Origin: Opitutales bacterium
Lineage (GTDB): Bacteria > Verrucomicrobiota > Verrucomicrobiia > Opitutales > UBA2987
Direction: 5' to 3'
Length of the DNA: 42,599 nucleotides
Assembly (NCBI GenBank): GCA_021772535.1
Contig: JAJFLV010000199.1
Location: 1 to 42,599, forward strand
Positions 41,310 to 42,599 of the stretch are shown here, piece by piece. Every line of letters starts with the position of its first letter. Position 1 is the first letter of the stretch. The position numbers and the translations under genes are program-made. Below the pieces are notes generated by a model that was not told where the DNA came from, ran no database searches, and saw nothing but the letters and a program-made list of their open reading frames with translations.

Positions 41310-42599
41310 TTATTCCTTGGGCCGAACCATCTCAAGCGGCTGCAACGCCTTGTCGAGAGTGGCTTCATCCATCAATCCCTTTTCCAGCACAACCTGGCGG
41401 AGGGTTTTATTTTCCGCAAAAGCCATTTTGGCCACTTCGGCCGCTTTGTCATAACCGATGTAGGGGTTGAGTGCAGTGACCAGCATGAGGGAGCTGTCCA
41501 CGAGTTCCCGGCAGCGTTCCCGGTTGACCTCAAGACCCTTGACACACCGATCCGCAAACACGGTCGCTCCATTGCTCAGGCAGGTGATCGATTCATGCAG
41601 GGATTGAGCAATCAATGGTATGGTTACATTCAGCTCGAAATGCCCATCCCGCCCACATAGAGAAACACAGTGGCAAAGCCCCATCGTGTAAATAGAGACT
41701 TGAACCAGCATTTCACTCATGACCGGGTTCACCTTCCCCGGCATGATGGAGGAACCCGGTTGAGTGGCGGGAAGAGTCAACTCTCCCAAGCCGGACCGTG
41801 GACCGGACCCGAGTAACCGAATGTCGTTGGCCACCTTGGTCAGACTAACGGCGATTGTATTGAAGTAACCGGCGGTTTCCACGCAATCGTCGCGGCCTCC
41901 CTGGGCCTCGAAATGATCGTCCGCCTCGCGAAAGGAGATGCCTGTGGTTTCGGAAAGAATTCGGCATACTTTTCCGGAAAATTCCGGGTGCGCGTTGATT
42001 CCGGTTCCCACCGCCGTGCCTCCAATAGCAAGTTCTCTCAAGACATCCAGCGCCTTGGCGGCTCGTTCTTTGCCCTTGCGGACCTGGGCGGCATAACCGG
42101 AAAACTCCTGCCCCAGGGTAAGGGGAGTGGCATCCATCAGGTGGGTCCGTCCGATTTTTACGATGTCTGCCCAGGCACGGGATTTTTCCTCAAGGCTTCG
42201 TGCCAGGTGGTCCAATGCTGGGATGAGCTTGTTCTTTATGGCAACAGCCAGGCTAACGTGCAATACCGTGGGTATGATATCATTGGAAGATTGTCCCATA
42301 TTGACATCGTCATTGGGATGGATTGGGTCTTTCGAACCGATCGGCTTTCCAGCTAATTGGCTGCAACGGTTGGCGATCACCTCGTTAACATTCATGTTGG
42401 AGGATGTGCCGGAGCCGGTTTGAAAAACATCAACTGGGAAATGGTCGCTGAAAAGGCCCTCGGAAATCTCCCGGCTGGCCTCTCTAATGAGATCGGCCTT
42501 TTCCTTGGTCAGGCGGTCCAATTCAAGATTGGCGCCCGCACAAGCCGATTTGACCAAACCAAGGCTGCGGATAAAATCCAATGGCATGGAATGCCCGCT
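41310..42599 (-). CDS. fumC: Class II fumarate hydratase, 5' end outside window
   Basis: FumC interconverts fumarate and malate in the citric acid cycle and needs no Fe-S cluster. The visible 429 residues include FQTGSGTSSNMNVNEVIANR, GRTHLMDATPLTLGQEFSGY with the catalytic His, TAVGTGINAH, and the superfamily signature GSSIMPGKVNP with the catalytic Ser. The reading frame continues past the right edge (…SGHS before the first Met at 42587), and the N-terminal 25-35 residues expected of the family are missing. So the gene is truncated by the window and not by mutation. Close relatives in this superfamily (aspartase) are less likely given the sequence around the signature. Confidence 0.94.
   Translation of the reverse strand, partial: SGHSMPLDFIRSLGLVKSACAGANLELDRLTKEKADLIREASREISEGLFSDHFPVDVFQTGSGTSSNMNVNEVIANRCSQLAGKPIGSKDPIHPNDDVNMGQSSNDIIPTVLHVSLAVAIKNKLIPALDHLARSLEEKSRAWADIVKIGRTHLMDATPLTLGQEFSGYAAQVRKGKERAAKALDVLRELAIGGTAVGTGINAHPEFSGKVCRILSETTGISFREADDHFEAQGGRDDCVETAGYFNTIAVSLTKVANDIRLLGSGPRSGLGELTLPATQPGSSIMPGKVNPVMSEMLVQVSIYTMGLCHCVSLCGRDGHFELNVTIPLIAQSLHESITCLSNGATVFADRCVKGLEVNRERCRELVDSSLMLVTALNPYIGYDKAAEVAKMAFAENKTLRQVVLEKGLMDEATLDKALQPLEMVRPKE

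Overview
The window reads as a stretch of chromosome from a Gram-negative, respiring bacterium. KdsD (Kdo/LPS pathway), several lipobox and Sec-signal proteins, two secreted c-type cytochromes and a class II fumarase support that. The mix of gene families, with paired ECF sigma/anti-sigma genes, an enormous repeat-helix GH16 protein and many secreted proteins of unknown function, resembles the Verrucomicrobiota/PVC group. That placement is inference, since no rRNA or tRNA gene is present to test it. About 41 protein genes are supported, packed on both strands with short gaps.

Layout. 1-4377 (+) is housekeeping: DciA-like DUF721 protein, rpsO, pnp and surE. 4442-7738 (+) is a 1098-residue secreted protein with four copies of a small W/G-rich domain, a roughly 375-residue charged helix containing sixteen 48-bp repeats, and a C-terminal GH16 domain whose usual acid/base Glu is Asp. 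7781-10336 (-) holds prfB, with a canonical programmed +1 frameshift (CTT TGA C), followed by an ATP-grasp-like gene. 10433-11524 (-) is an Ldh2/Mdh2 oxidoreductase. 11708-13866 (+) is an ECF sigma, membrane anti-sigma-like and PDZ module. 13940-15341 (-) is an amidohydrolase overlapping a Rieske ferredoxin. 15695-18764 (+) holds acs and queA, the latter probably starting at TTG. 18828-21991 (+) is a second ECF sigma/anti-sigma pair followed by cytochrome c, a cytochrome P460-like protein and YceI. 22012-28585 holds a GT-C membrane glycosyltransferase, a small secreted protein on the opposite strand, and a (+) run of two GT-A glycosyltransferases, a flavin disulfide oxidoreductase, a TVP38/DedA-like membrane protein and a DUF547 protein.

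28586-29202 has no gene but contains a clean 275-bp MITE-like element with terminal inverted repeats, a TTA target duplication and two internal hairpins. A small membrane protein follows (+). A tight (-) run then carries a LysM lipoprotein, cysteine desulfurase, recF, TauE/SafE permease and ruvC. kdsD (+), a ribose-type ABC importer (- strand, B-A-C), a WecG/TagA glycosyltransferase with a GDP-mannose 3,5-epimerase (+), and fumC (cut by the window edge) with yjbQ (-) complete the window.

The most notable observations are the GH16 protein architecture, the new small structured mobile element, the sigma-controlled cytochrome/P460/YceI block, the prfB recoding site, and the glycosyltransferase-oxidoreductase-TVP38-DUF547 cluster. 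I saw no CRISPR array, phage, toxin-antitoxin pair or complete insertion sequence.
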